From positions 1 through 64,000 of the forward strand of contig NZ_LAQQ01000017.1 in assembly GCF_000971985.1 (NCBI RefSeq): a stretch of DNA of 64,000 bases. Reading direction: 5' to 3'. Numbering within the stretch: position 1 is the first letter of the stretch; the number at the start of each line of letters is the position of its first letter. Positions 1 to 8,198 of the stretch are shown in pieces. The translations under genes were made by a program, and so were the position numbers. Origin of the DNA: Paenibacillus dauci. GTDB lineage: Bacteria; Bacillota; Bacilli; Paenibacillales; Paenibacillaceae. The notes beneath the pieces are model-generated. The model was not told where the DNA came from and did no database searches. It saw only the letters and a list, made by a program, of their open reading frames with translations.

Positions 1-73
1 GGTAGATAGGTTGGGGGTGGAAGTGCAGCAATGCATGGAGCTGACCAATACTAATCGGTCGAGGGCTTATCCA
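1..73 (+). rRNA. 23S rRNA, 3' end (partial)
   Basis: The first 73 bases match the well known 3' end of bacterial 23S rRNA, including the segment ACTAATCGGTCGAGGGCTT that closes helix 1. The gene begins outside the window. The exact 3' end is estimated from the B. subtilis end. The usual next gene, 5S rRNA, is not present before the tRNA cluster. Confidence 0.9.
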
Positions 74-147
74 ATAAAGCTTTCTAAAGCAGCGAGGTTT
101 CGTTTCGGATTCAGTTTTCAGGGAGCAACTGTAGTAAGTATTCTTCT

Positions 148-239
148 GGAGAGATACCCAAGTGGCTATAAGGGGACCCTCTGCTAAGGGGTTAGACTGC
201 GTCAGCGGTGCGAGGGTTCGAATCCCTCTCTCTCCGCCA
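148..239 (+). tRNA. tRNA-Ser (GCU)
   Basis: A 92-nt cloverleaf with the long variable arm of a class II tRNA. The anticodon GCT is at 183-185 in a 7-nt loop closed by ACCCT/GGGGT, so it reads AGC/AGU. CCA is encoded. It is the first tRNA of a cluster read in the same direction as the rRNA gene. Confidence 0.95.
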
Positions 240-297
240 CTAAAACTTACTAGGTATGATATAGTAATGAACAGTAACATTGAATTACTTTTACTAT

Positions 298-374
298 GGC
301 GGTGTAGCTCAGCTGGCTAGAGCGTACGGTTCATACCCGTGAGGTCGGGGGTTCGATCCCCTCCGCCGCTACCA
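298..374 (+). tRNA. tRNA-Met (CAU), elongator type
   Basis: A 77-nt cloverleaf with anticodon CAT at 332-334, acceptor stem GGCGGTG/CGCCGCT and encoded CCA. The body resembles the elongator tRNA-Met of Bacillus. It lacks the GGG/CCC anticodon stem pairs of an initiator. Confidence 0.93.
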
Positions 375-383
375 TACATACCT

Positions 384-459
384 GGAGACTTAGCTCAGCT
401 GGGAGAGCATCTGCCTTACAAGCAGAGGGTCGGGGGTTCGATCCCCTCAGTCTCCACCA
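384..459 (+). tRNA. tRNA-Val (UAC)
   Basis: A 76-nt cloverleaf with anticodon TAC at 417-419, a standard T arm (GGTTCGATCC) and encoded CCA. It lies 9 nt after tRNA-Met in the cluster. Confidence 0.95.
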
Positions 460-465
460 TTATGT

Positions 466-541
<76 letters not shown>

Positions 542-552
542 TTTTTAACCCT

Positions 553-628
553 GGAACCGTGGTGTAGGGGTTAACATGCCTGCCTGTCACGCAGGAGATC
601 GCGGGTTCAAATCCCGTCGGTTCCGCCA
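553..628 (+). tRNA. tRNA-Asp (GUC)
   Basis: A 76-nt cloverleaf with anticodon GTC at 586-588, acceptor stem GGAACCG/CGGTTCC and encoded CCA. It is the fifth tRNA of the cluster. Confidence 0.95.
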
Positions 629-650
629 TTTTTTAATTAAATATCAGTAT

Positions 651-723
<73 letters not shown>

Positions 724-735
724 CCTTTATTTTGT

Positions 736-820
736 GGAGGCTTAGCGAAGTGGCCAAACGCAGCAGACTGTAAATCTGTTCTCTCCGAGTTCGGTGGTTC
801 GAATCCATCAGCCTCCACCA
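736..820 (+). tRNA. tRNA-Tyr (GUA)
   Basis: An 85-nt class II tRNA with a long variable arm, anticodon GTA at 770-772, acceptor stem GGAGGCT/AGCCTCC and encoded CCA. Confidence 0.95.
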
Positions 821-830
821 GTTTTATTAC

Positions 831-903
831 GAGCCATTAGCTCAGTTGGTAGAGCACCTGACTTTTAATCAGGGTGTCGAAGGTTCGAGTCCTTCATGGC
901 TCA
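831..903 (+). tRNA. tRNA-Lys (UUU)
   Basis: A cloverleaf with anticodon TTT at 864-866 and acceptor stem GAGCCAT/ATGGCTC. The discriminator is A903, followed by TCA instead of CCA, so the 3' end is not fully encoded. It is the last tRNA before the cluster terminator. Confidence 0.94.
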
Positions 904-909
904 TCATAT

Positions 910-946
910 AAAAGCATCTTGCTGAAAAGCAAGGTGCTTTTTTTTA
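910..946 (+). terminator. Terminator of the rRNA-tRNA operon
   Basis: The inverted repeat AAAGCATCTTGCT / AGCAAGGTGCTTT with a GAAA-type loop is followed by a run of T. It lies directly after tRNA-Lys and closes the stable-RNA operon. Confidence 0.9.
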
Positions 947-983
947 TGTTTTTTAATAATGAATCTATTAAATGATCGGTTTA

Positions 984-1011
984 TTGGAGTACAGTGCGTT
1001 ATATTTATACT
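984..1011 (+). promoter_or_regulatory. Possible sigma-A promoter of the PucR-type gene
   Basis: TTGGAG (984-989), a 16-nt spacer and TATACT (1006-1011). It is about 160 nt before the proposed start codon. The -35 match is moderate, so this is a weak call based on position and the -10 element. Confidence 0.35.
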
Positions 1012-1169
1012 TTGCCTGGTAAATAGGATAAAATAAAGTTACTGAATAATGAAATTCAGCAATAATAAAAGCAATAGTGGAATTTTGGAAAGAATATCCC
1101 TACGAATGTTTTATATTCTTATGCCCTTGCTAGATGGATTGTAAGGAAGAATGGAGAAGGAATATAATT

Positions 1170-2531
1170 ATGAATCTGATCAGTCTAAAGCAACAAATTG
1201 AGCACATTATTGGATGTTCTATTGCTGAACATCAGTGGACAATAGAGCAATGGGAAAATAGAAAAGCTCCAAAAGTAAAGCATAAGCCATCAGATACATT
1301 ATGTGTGGAGAATATACAGTCTAATTCTTATCTGATTCCTGTAGTTATGCAGGCGAAGGAAGTTACTGTTTGGGAAATTATATTTTCCAATGCACCATTT
1401 AAAGCTGTATCGTTTGATGACACAGACACAGACACAGACACAGACACAGACACAGACACAGACACAGACACAGACACAGACACAGACACAGATACCTTCG
1501 TTATAAGACAGAAAATAGATGAAGCAGAGAGTCAGCAAATCGAAGACTTTAGTAGTTTAGAAGCACATCGGGATCACATAGGTGTAGCACATCCATCAGA
1601 AGAAAAAAGGATAGAGCAGGTATATCAACTGTTAAAGCTTCTGCTTCCTTCTGTGATCGGATTGGAGTTAGAGCAGCCAGTTAATGCTGCAGACGAATCC
1701 GAACGGGCTGCGCGAGAATTGGGACAATGGATTGTTCGTCAGTTGAGCAGCCGCAATCCTGCAGAGGCTATAACTGATGAGACTGTGCTGCGTCAGCGTC
1801 TGAATATTTCGATGATTCCTTTTCTGCTGATAGTAGATAGTTTGCAGACCGGTAATCTGCAGCTCAAGGATTTGGAGAAGTTGTTATCCAGTTACTTCGA
1901 TAGAGAATTGCTGCTTATTCCGCTCCACGATAATGAATGGCTTATTCTGGCGAATCACAATCTGCTCGAAGATGAAGAGCAGAATGATTCTTCTGCTCAT
2001 TCCGGACGAGAGATATATAGTGAGCAGGAGGATACTGAAGAGGATGTACTAACCGCTTTTGCACTCGGTCTGCATGAACTTGTAGCGAGTGAATGGGTCG
2101 GAGTCTTCCATATTAGTGTGGCACGTCCATTGATACCAGCAGATAGGCTGGTACAGACGGTAGCTCAGTTAAGAGAGACGATTCATCTGGGTAAATTATT
2201 CCACGTATCTGATCATATTCATCTTCCCTGGGAAATGCGTCTTGAAAGTCTGCTATACCGTATACCTGTAGAAGAAAGACAACGGTTTGTGGATTCGGCG
2301 GAAGACCACTCGCATCTGTTTGGAGACGAAGAAACGGTGAGTACACTGGAGACTTTCTTCAAAATGGATTGTAATGTCAGTGAAACAGCCAAGCAGCTTT
2401 ATATTCATCGTAATACACTATTATATCGACTCGACAAGATTAAGCAGGAGACGCAGCTGGATGTACGTCGGTTTGAAGATGCTGTATTGATGCGTTTGAC
2501 GCTGCTTTTGTATAAAGTGACAAAAAGTTAG
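1170..2531 (+). CDS. PucR/CdaR-type transcriptional regulator with an (Asp-Thr) tract
   Basis: About 453 residues. The C-terminal 55 or so residues form a PucR-type helix-turn-helix (ETFFKMDCNVSETAKQLY... HRNTLLYRLDKIK), a family of sugar-diacid and purine regulators. The N-terminal and middle parts match nothing I can name with certainty. Residues about 84-109 are an uninterrupted Asp-Thr repeat encoded by 12 perfect GACACA units plus GATACC. The ATG at 1170 is chosen over the in-frame ATG at 1134 because AGAAGG precedes it at proper spacing. The next gene is a sugar-ABC ATPase, so a role in carbohydrate uptake is possible but unproven. The inducer is unknown. A unit gain or loss would keep the frame and change only the tract length. 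Confidence 0.85.
   Translation: MNLISLKQQIEHIIGCSIAEHQWTIEQWENRKAPKVKHKPSDTLCVENIQSNSYLIPVVMQAKEVTVWEIIFSNAPFKAVSFDDTDTDTDTDTDTDTDTDTDTDTDTDTFVIRQKIDEAESQQIEDFSSLEAHRDHIGVAHPSEEKRIEQVYQLLKLLLPSVIGLELEQPVNAADESERAARELGQWIVRQLSSRNPAEAITDETVLRQRLNISMIPFLLIVDSLQTGNLQLKDLEKLLSSYFDRELLLIPLHDNEWLILANHNLLEDEEQNDSSAHSGREIYSEQEDTEEDVLTAFALGLHELVASEWVGVFHISVARPLIPADRLVQTVAQLRETIHLGKLFHVSDHIHLPWEMRLESLLYRIPVEERQRFVDSAEDHSHLFGDEETVSTLETFFKMDCNVSETAKQLYIHRNTLLYRLDKIKQETQLDVRRFEDAVLMRLTLLLYKVTKS
1419..1490 (+). repeat. Hexanucleotide microsatellite (GACACA)12 inside a gene
   Basis: Twelve perfect tandem copies of GACACA, 72 bp, lie inside the regulator gene and encode (Asp-Thr)12. The following GATACC extends the protein repeat by one unit. 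The length is a multiple of three, so copy-number change would not shift the frame. Confidence 0.97.
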
Positions 2532-2819
2532 ATTTTTTTTTGTATAGTTTGTGGATGGAGTGGAAGAGAGGTTTGGAGTAAGATAGAAACAGATAAAGAA
2601 ACCGGTTTCAAACATTCGTAAAATGAATGGATAGCTAGCCGGTTGGATGATTTGCTCTTTATCCTGTACTTGCTCCCATCCTTTCTGCTGCATGACAGTG
2701 ATTATACATACTGCAAATGAAAAGGGGACCGAATTTGATCTATGACGGTTGTTATAGAGTGTATGATCGGTAGATAGCCTACAGATCAGCTCCACTACAA
2801 TCAAGAATAGAATCAATTT
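2532..2819. other. Intergenic region without a recognised gene
   Basis: It starts with a T-rich stretch just after the regulator stop (2531-2541) but shows no convincing hairpin there. A short palindrome GAAACCGGTTTC occurs near 2598. No convincing promoter for the downstream ATPase gene was found. Confidence 0.5.
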
Positions 2820-2833
2820 GGTAAGCGTTTACA
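2820..2833 (+). promoter_or_regulatory. Candidate cre site (CcpA binding)
   Basis: GGTAAGCGTTTACA matches the consensus TGWAARCGYTWNCW at 13 of 14 positions; only the first base differs. It lies about 140 nt before the start of the MsmX-type ATPase gene, which fits catabolite control of a sugar-uptake component. Confidence 0.65.
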
Positions 2834-2972
2834 GATAAGCGGATCATTTTTTTACCAAGGATTAAAGACTTAATAATGAAAAGCTTCGCAAGTATTCATC
2901 TGACTTTGATAAGAAGTCGGTATGAGGCAAGATTCAAAAAAACTACATCTATATTCAGGGAGGTTTTTTATT

Positions 2973-4109
2973 ATGGCAGGCGTACGTTTAGAGCATATTT
3001 TCAAAAAATACCCGGGTTCCGATAAAGCTACAGTAGTTGACGTTAATCTGGATATTAAAGATAAAGAGTTTCTGGTACTGGTTGGTCCTTCCGGTTGTGG
3101 TAAATCCACGACGCTGCGTATGATTGCAGGTCTGGAAGAAATCTCTGAAGGTAAACTGTACATCGGAGACCGTGTAGTTAACGATGTAGCTCCAAAAGAT
3201 CGCGATATCGCGATGGTATTCCAATCTTACGCCCTGTACCCTCATATGGATGTATACTCCAATATGGCATTTGGTCTGAAACTGCGTAAAGTGAAAAAAG
3301 AAGAAATCGACAGACGTGTTCGCGAAGCAGCGAAAATCCTGGATATCGAGCATTTGCTGGAGCGTAAACCAAAAGCGCTTTCCGGTGGTCAGCGTCAGCG
3401 TGTCGCACTGGGACGTGCGATTGTTCGTGATCCACAAGTCTTCCTGATGGATGAGCCGCTGTCCAACTTGGATGCCAAACTGCGTGGTCAGATGCGTGCG
3501 GAAATCACAAAACTGGCAAAACGTCTGCAAACGACTGTTATCTATGTAACGCATGATCAGATCGAAGCCATGACCATGGGCGATCGCATCGTCGTTATGA
3601 AAGAAGGTATCATTCAGCAGGCTGCTTCTCCAGAAGAGCTGTATAACCATCCGCGCAACATGTTCGTAGCCGGATTTATCGGATCTCCTACAATGAACTT
3701 TATCCGTGGTACACTGTCCGAGAAAAACGGAACAACTACTTTCTCCGCATCCGGTCTGGAACTGAGCTTGCCAGGTGGTAAAGCACAGGTAATGAAAGAG
3801 CAAGGTTATGTCGGTAAAGAAGTAATTCTGGGTGTTCGTCCAGAAGATATTCACGAAGAGCCAGTATTCCTGGAAGCTTCACCGAATACCGTATTTACTG
3901 CAAAAGTGGATGTATCCGAGAACCTGGGTCACGAAACACTGTTGTACCTGGGCGGTATCAGCTCCGATACAGTTATCGCTCGTGTAGACGGACGTTCCAC
4001 TACACGTGACAATGCAACTGTAACGATGGCAATTGATATGAATAAAGCACATCTCTTCGATCCGCAATCCGAAGATAACCTGTTCTACACGGAGCCAGCA
4101 ACTGTATAA
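2973..4109 (+). CDS. msmX: ABC transporter ATP-binding protein, MsmX/UgpC type
   Basis: About 378 residues. Walker A GPSGCGKST (residues 38-46), signature LSGGQRQR, Walker B VFLMDEP and the H-loop THD are all present. They are followed by the C-terminal regulatory (TOBE/MalK-like) domain typical of sugar importer ATPases. MsmX-type proteins energise several carbohydrate ABC importers whose permeases are encoded elsewhere, and no permease or binding protein lies beside this gene. The ATG at 2973 is chosen over 2922 because GGGAGG sits 8-14 nt upstream and the protein then begins MAGVRLEHIFKKYPG, as in the family. A cre-like site upstream suggests CcpA control. A terminator follows. The symbol is by family resemblance; ugpC is an equally common label. 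Confidence 0.92.
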   Translation: MAGVRLEHIFKKYPGSDKATVVDVNLDIKDKEFLVLVGPSGCGKSTTLRMIAGLEEISEGKLYIGDRVVNDVAPKDRDIAMVFQSYALYPHMDVYSNMAFGLKLRKVKKEEIDRRVREAAKILDIEHLLERKPKALSGGQRQRVALGRAIVRDPQVFLMDEPLSNLDAKLRGQMRAEITKLAKRLQTTVIYVTHDQIEAMTMGDRIVVMKEGIIQQAASPEELYNHPRNMFVAGFIGSPTMNFIRGTLSEKNGTTTFSASGLELSLPGGKAQVMKEQGYVGKEVILGVRPEDIHEEPVFLEASPNTVFTAKVDVSENLGHETLLYLGGISSDTVIARVDGRSTTRDNATVTMAIDMNKAHLFDPQSEDNLFYTEPATV

Positions 4110-4186
4110 TTGTATACAGTAACCCGGTTGAATATAATGTAAATGAATCTGATCATTAGTGAACAGCAGATTGATGATCAATACGA

Positions 4187-4233
4187 TAAAAGCTTATCGT
4201 GCCTGTTAATATAAGGGTACGGTAAGCTTTTTT
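4187..4233 (+). terminator. Terminator of the MsmX-type gene
   Basis: The stem AAAAGCTTA-CGTGCC / GGTACG-GTAAGCTTTT with a short AT-rich loop is followed by T6. It is about 80 nt after the stop codon. Confidence 0.8.
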
Positions 4234-4268
4234 GTTGCAATTGCTTGTTAGCCTGCAGCATAATTTAT

Positions 4269-4344
4269 GTAGGTGTAGGTGTAGGTGTAGGTGTAGGTGT
4301 AGGTGTAGGTGTAGGTGTAGGTGTAGGTGTAGGTGTAGGTGTAG
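4269..4344. repeat. Intergenic microsatellite (GTAGGT)12
   Basis: Twelve perfect copies of GTAGGT (4269-4340) plus a partial GTAG, in the gap between the MsmX-type gene and hprK. No start codon, ribosome binding site or reading frame suggests that it is translated. Confidence 0.97.
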
Positions 4345-4488
4345 CAGATCCGAAAGATAGCTGTTTTTTAATGGGTTTTATATAGGCTGGGTTCAGATGG
4401 TTATACGACATTATGTAATTATACATAAAATGATTTAAAAACAGGATTTCATCATAGACTGTTCATAATGAAGAGATACACTTAATCA

Positions 4489-4639
4489 GAAGTGAGAAGT
4501 GAGAAGTGAGAAGTGAGAAGTGAGAAGTGAGAAGTGAGAAGTGAGAAGTGAGAAGTGAGAAGTGAGAAGTGAGAAGTGAGAAGTGAGAAGTGAGAAGTGA
4601 GAAGTGAGAAGTGAGAAGTGAGAAGTGAGAAGTGAGAAG
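4489..4639. repeat. Intergenic heptanucleotide array (GAAGTGA)21
   Basis: Twenty-one perfect tandem GAAGTGA units (4489-4635) plus a partial GAAG. The array ends about 75 nt before an extended -10 element that could drive hprK. A heptamer would break any reading frame on copy change, and no supported gene covers it. Confidence 0.97.
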
Positions 4640-4714
4640 CTCGTATGTTCTGACTGCTATGAGAGCCTTTGTTCTGAGTGATGATGTATGACCACAATAA
4701 AGCGGTTAATCTGC

Positions 4715-4723
4715 TGATATAAT
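4715..4723 (+). promoter_or_regulatory. Extended -10 promoter candidate for hprK
   Basis: TGATATAAT matches the extended -10 pattern TGnTATAAT exactly. No good -35 is seen 17 nt upstream, as is usual for extended -10 promoters. It lies between the GAAGTGA array and hprK, about 115 nt before the start codon. Confidence 0.55.
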
Positions 4724-4837
4724 TGATTTCAGTACCGTTTTCCATTACCATTGGTACATTGGGAATAATATGTACTCCGATTTATGGTCATAATCAAATA
4801 CGAGACAAGGGATCCACTCAGGGAAAGGAAGAACAGT

Positions 4838-5776
4838 ATGGCTAAACATGTGAAGGTTTCGGAATTAGTGCAGATGTTCCAATTTGAGGTTGTATCCGGG
4901 GGACAGGGCTTAAAACGAAACATTATCGTAGATGATCTGAACCGGCCCGGTTTGGAAATGGCAGGATATTTTGAATACTATCCTACAGAGCGTGTACAAA
5001 TTCTGGGAAGAACAGAACTCGCTTTTTTTAAAATGCTAACCCATGAAGAAAAAGCAGAGCGTATGGGCAAGCTATGTAATGAAGATACACCATGTATTAT
5101 TGTTACACGTGGTCTCGAAGTACCCGAGGAACTGATCGAAGCCAGTGATGCCCATAATCTGCCTGTACTGCGCAGCAATTTGTCTACAACAATCCTGCAC
5201 AGCCGGATTACCAACTTCCTGGAGAAAAAGCTCGCACCTACAGCAACGATTCACGGTGTACTCGTAGACGTATACGGTGTAGGTATGCTGATTACCGGCA
5301 GTAGCGGTATCGGTAAAAGTGAAACAGCGCTGGAACTGGTCAAGCGCGGACACCGCCTGATCGCGGATGACGCGGTAGAAATCCGTCAGACGTCGGATAA
5401 TCAGCTGCATGGTACAGCACCAGAACTGATCCGCCATCTGCTGGAAATCCGCGGAGTCGGTATTATCAACGTGATGACTCTGTTTGGCGCAGGTGCGATT
5501 CGCAACAATAAACGTATTACGCTGGTAGTACGTCTGGAAGCATGGCAGCAGGACAAGCAGTACGACCGTATCGGTCTGGATGAAGAAACGACGCAAATCA
5601 TCGATACCGATGTACCACTCGTTACCATCCCTGTACGTCCCGGCCGTAACTTGGCTGTTATCATTGAAGTGGCGGCAATGAACTTCCGCCTGAAGCGTAT
5701 GGGGTACAATGCAGCTCTCCAATTCACGCACAAATTGACCGAGACGATCGCCGAAGATCTCGACGAACTGGATTAA
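4838..5776 (+). CDS. hprK: HPr kinase/phosphorylase
   Basis: About 312 residues. The N-terminal domain begins [14 protein letters not shown]. The C-terminal kinase domain holds the Walker A loop GSSGIGKSE near residues 154-162 and the downstream family motif [10 protein letters not shown]. The enzyme phosphorylates and dephosphorylates Ser46 of HPr, the signal for CcpA-dependent catabolite control. An HPr gene with Ser46 lies at 29500 in this window. The in-frame ATG at 4784 is rejected in favour of 4838, which has GGAAAGGAAG upstream and gives the normal family length. It is first in an operon with lgt, ppaX and an acyltransferase, the order known from B. subtilis. Confidence 0.97.
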   Translation: MAKHVKVSELVQMFQFEVVSGGQGLKRNIIVDDLNRPGLEMAGYFEYYPTERVQILGRTELAFFKMLTHEEKAERMGKLCNEDTPCIIVTRGLEVPEELIEASDAHNLPVLRSNLSTTILHSRITNFLEKKLAPTATIHGVLVDVYGVGMLITGSSGIGKSETALELVKRGHRLIADDAVEIRQTSDNQLHGTAPELIRHLLEIRGVGIINVMTLFGAGAIRNNKRITLVVRLEAWQQDKQYDRIGLDEETTQIIDTDVPLVTIPVRPGRNLAVIIEVAAMNFRLKRMGYNAALQFTHKLTETIAEDLDELD

Positions 5777-5789
5777 GGAGAGGGTATGC

Positions 5790-6824
5790 ATGGGGACAGC
5801 TTTAATTAATCCGATTGCTTTTGCAATCGGGCCACTGGAGGTGCACTGGTACGGTCTGATCCTGGGCCTCGGTGCACTGGTGGGTCTGGTACTGGCGCTA
5901 CGGGAGGGAAACCGGTTCGGGATTCCGCAAGAATTTTTCATGGATCTGGTATTGTTCGGAGTACCGTCCGCCATTATCGCTGCGCGAATCTATTATGTTG
6001 CTTTTCGCTGGCCGGATTACAAAGATAACTTTGTAGATGTATTCAAAATCTGGAATGGCGGCATTGCGATTTATGGTGCACTGATCGGTGCTATTCTCTG
6101 TGGCGTGATCTATACACGTTATAAAGGCTACAATTTCTGGCGGATTGCTGATATTTGTGCACCGGGTTTGCTGGCAGGTCAGCTGATCGGCCGTTGGGGG
6201 AACTTTGTAAACCAGGAAGCTTACGGCGGACCTGTCGATGAGTCCTTCCTGCGTAGTAATCTGCATTTGCCGGATTACATTGTTAATCAGATGAATGTAA
6301 ATGGTGTATTCCATCATCCAACGTTCCTGTACGAGTCGTTATGGAACTTGGTAGGCATTCTGCTGATCTTTGTGCTGCGCCGCCGTCATTTTGTTCGTGC
6401 CGGTGAAGTCTTTATGTACTACTTTATCTGGTATGGTATTGGTCGTTTCTTTATCGAAGCACTGCGTACCGACAGTCTTACCTTTGATGGTCCAGTCTGG
6501 CTGGCTTCATTCGTGAATAGTCTATGGACACCAATGACCTGGTTTGGATTTGAGCAAGGCGCTATTGAACCGGGATATGGCAATATTCGCGTCTCCCAGC
6601 TGTTGTCTCTTGTGCTGATCGTGGCTGCGATCATTATTATTATTGTTCGCCGCCGTGCTGGCTGGTCGAAAGAACACTATAGCGATCCGATTCTGTCGAC
6701 CAAAGTAGCTCATCATGATCCTGTACCGGATAATCATCATACCGAGCATCCGACTGCTGCAGGCAATTCTAAAACAGCAGAGTCGGATACTCATGAAAAG
6801 CTGCACCCTGAACGTAAGGAGTAA
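5790..6824 (+). CDS. lgt: Prolipoprotein diacylglyceryl transferase
   Basis: About 344 residues, a multi-pass membrane enzyme that moves diacylglycerol from phosphatidylglycerol to the lipobox cysteine of prolipoproteins. The family signature GRWGNFVNQEAYG is present, as is the N-terminal HWYGLILGLGA segment. The last 50 or so residues form a polar, His- and Glu-rich cytoplasmic tail (HHDPVPDNHHTEHP) longer than in many Lgt proteins. AAGGAGAGGG precedes the ATG at 5790; the ATG at 5786 is out of frame and soon meets a stop. The gene follows hprK by 13 nt and precedes ppaX by 6 nt. Confidence 0.96.
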   Translation: MGTALINPIAFAIGPLEVHWYGLILGLGALVGLVLALREGNRFGIPQEFFMDLVLFGVPSAIIAARIYYVAFRWPDYKDNFVDVFKIWNGGIAIYGALIGAILCGVIYTRYKGYNFWRIADICAPGLLAGQLIGRWGNFVNQEAYGGPVDESFLRSNLHLPDYIVNQMNVNGVFHHPTFLYESLWNLVGILLIFVLRRRHFVRAGEVFMYYFIWYGIGRFFIEALRTDSLTFDGPVWLASFVNSLWTPMTWFGFEQGAIEPGYGNIRVSQLLSLVLIVAAIIIIIVRRRAGWSKEHYSDPILSTKVAHHDPVPDNHHTEHPTAAGNSKTAESDTHEKLHPERKE

Positions 6825-6830
6825 TCAAAC

Positions 6831-7484
6831 ATGATAGATACGATATTATTTGATCTGGATGGCACGATTGTAAATACGAATGAGCTGATTATCTCTTCAT
6901 TCCTTCATATCATGAGTGAGCAGCCTGCTGCTGCACTCACCCGGGAACAAATCATTCCTCATATGGGTCTGACACTGGAACAGCAGCTGCGTACTTTCTC
7001 CGGTCTGGAGGATGTGACAGCGCTGGTAGCTGCTTATCGCGAATACAGCTCGCTGCACCATGATGATATGGTAGCTCCATTCCCGGAAGTGAATGAAGTG
7101 CTGGCACGACTCAAAGCAGAAGGATTCAAGCTGGGCGTAGTAACCACTAAAATCCGCGCGACTACAACCCGTGTACTGGAACTGTTCGAAATGGCCCAGT
7201 ACATGGATGTGATTATTACGCTGGATGATGTAGAGCGTCCCAAGCCGGATGCACAACCTGTACAAAGAGCGCTGGCAGCATTGAACTCATCGCCTGAGCG
7301 CGCGCTGATGGTCGGTGACAGCCCGGCTGATCTGCAGGCAGCAGCAGCTGCGGGTGTACGCTCGGCAGCTGTTGCCTGGTCACTCAAAGGAGAAGCAGAG
7401 TTGTCCAAGTATCACCCGACGTATATTCTGCATACCATGAGTGATCTGTATGAACTGGTACTCGGGGATCCGGTCGACCGATGA
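6831..7484 (+). CDS. ppaX: Pyrophosphatase PpaX (HAD family)
   Basis: About 217 residues of the haloacid dehalogenase superfamily. Motif I DLDGT is at residues 8-12, motif II lies in VVTTK, and motif III/IV in KPDAQPV...MVGDSPADLQAA. In B. subtilis the gene at this place hydrolyses the pyrophosphate released when HPrK/P dephosphorylates Ser46-P-HPr. That role is taken from synteny as well as family. It overlaps the next gene by four bases (ATGA), so translation is probably coupled. Confidence 0.9.
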   Translation: MIDTILFDLDGTIVNTNELIISSFLHIMSEQPAAALTREQIIPHMGLTLEQQLRTFSGLEDVTALVAAYREYSSLHHDDMVAPFPEVNEVLARLKAEGFKLGVVTTKIRATTTRVLELFEMAQYMDVIITLDDVERPKPDAQPVQRALAALNSSPERALMVGDSPADLQAAAAAGVRSAAVAWSLKGEAELSKYHPTYILHTMSDLYELVLGDPVDR

Positions 7485-8053
7485 GAAAAGTGGAGCGTTA
7501 TCCCGTGGAAGGCAATCGGAATGCGCTACGTCAAATTTATAAAACAGTGAGCCCCTGGAAAGGGGTTCGCAATTTTGTTTTTATACAGATATCGAGATAC
7601 TGTCCGATTCTGGAAATGAAAAACTGGATTTATCGTCATCTGCTCCGAATGGAAGTGGGACAGGATACTGCGTTTGGATTAATGGTCATGGTCGATGTAT
7701 TTTTCCCCGAGCGCATCAAAATCGGCAAAAATACCGTTATTGGCTATAATACAACGATTCTTGCCCATGAATATCTGATCCGTGAATACCGTCTGGGTGA
7801 TGTAGTGATTGGCGATGAAGTTATGATCGGCGCCAACAGTACCATCCTGCCGGGAGTCACGATTGGAGATGGAGCTATTGTGGCGGCAGGTTCAGTAGTA
7901 CATAAAGATGTAGCTGCCGGTACTTTTGTCGGTGGTAATCCTTTGCGTGTACTATCACGGAAAAATCCGGAAATATTGGGCAATGTTAATGAAGTAATAT
8001 TAACGGATCCCTCTCCGGACCACCAAACAGAGCAGCAAAAAGGTTCAGAATGA
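7481..8053 (+). CDS. Acyltransferase of the hexapeptide-repeat family (YvoF-like)
   Basis: About 190 residues. The second half shows left-handed beta-helix hexapeptide repeats (IGKNTVIGYNTTILAHEY, VVIGDEVMIGANSTILPGVTIGDGAIVAAGSVV), as in CoA-dependent O-acetyltransferases. It matches the position of B. subtilis yvoF, last gene of the hprK operon. The acceptor is unknown. The start overlaps the ppaX stop. Confidence 0.88.
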   Translation: MRKVERYPVEGNRNALRQIYKTVSPWKGVRNFVFIQISRYCPILEMKNWIYRHLLRMEVGQDTAFGLMVMVDVFFPERIKIGKNTVIGYNTTILAHEYLIREYRLGDVVIGDEVMIGANSTILPGVTIGDGAIVAAGSVVHKDVAAGTFVGGNPLRVLSRKNPEILGNVNEVILTDPSPDHQTEQQKGSE

Positions 8054-8198
8054 GTACTGGATAGCGGTAGATAACATTCTGGATGTGAGAATGAGAATGG
8101 TGCAGACATGGCGGCTTTATGGGGCGAATGGACAAGCCCGGGAATAGTAAAGTCGATAACCTGTTGTACCATTTCAATTGTAAGGAGATGCTTTAACA

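Noticed and set aside
2988..3854. Long minus-strand reading frame opposite the MsmX-type gene
   Set aside because: It is the shadow of a clear ABC ATPase gene, is Phe/Thr/Cys-rich in an unnatural way, and matches no family.
4269..4639. CRISPR array
   Set aside because: The units are 6 and 7 bp with no spacers, and no cas genes are near.
4482..4751. Minus-strand reading frame across the GAAGTGA array (7-residue protein repeats)
   Set aside because: It arises only because 21 bp of array fits seven codons; no ribosome binding site or family supports it.
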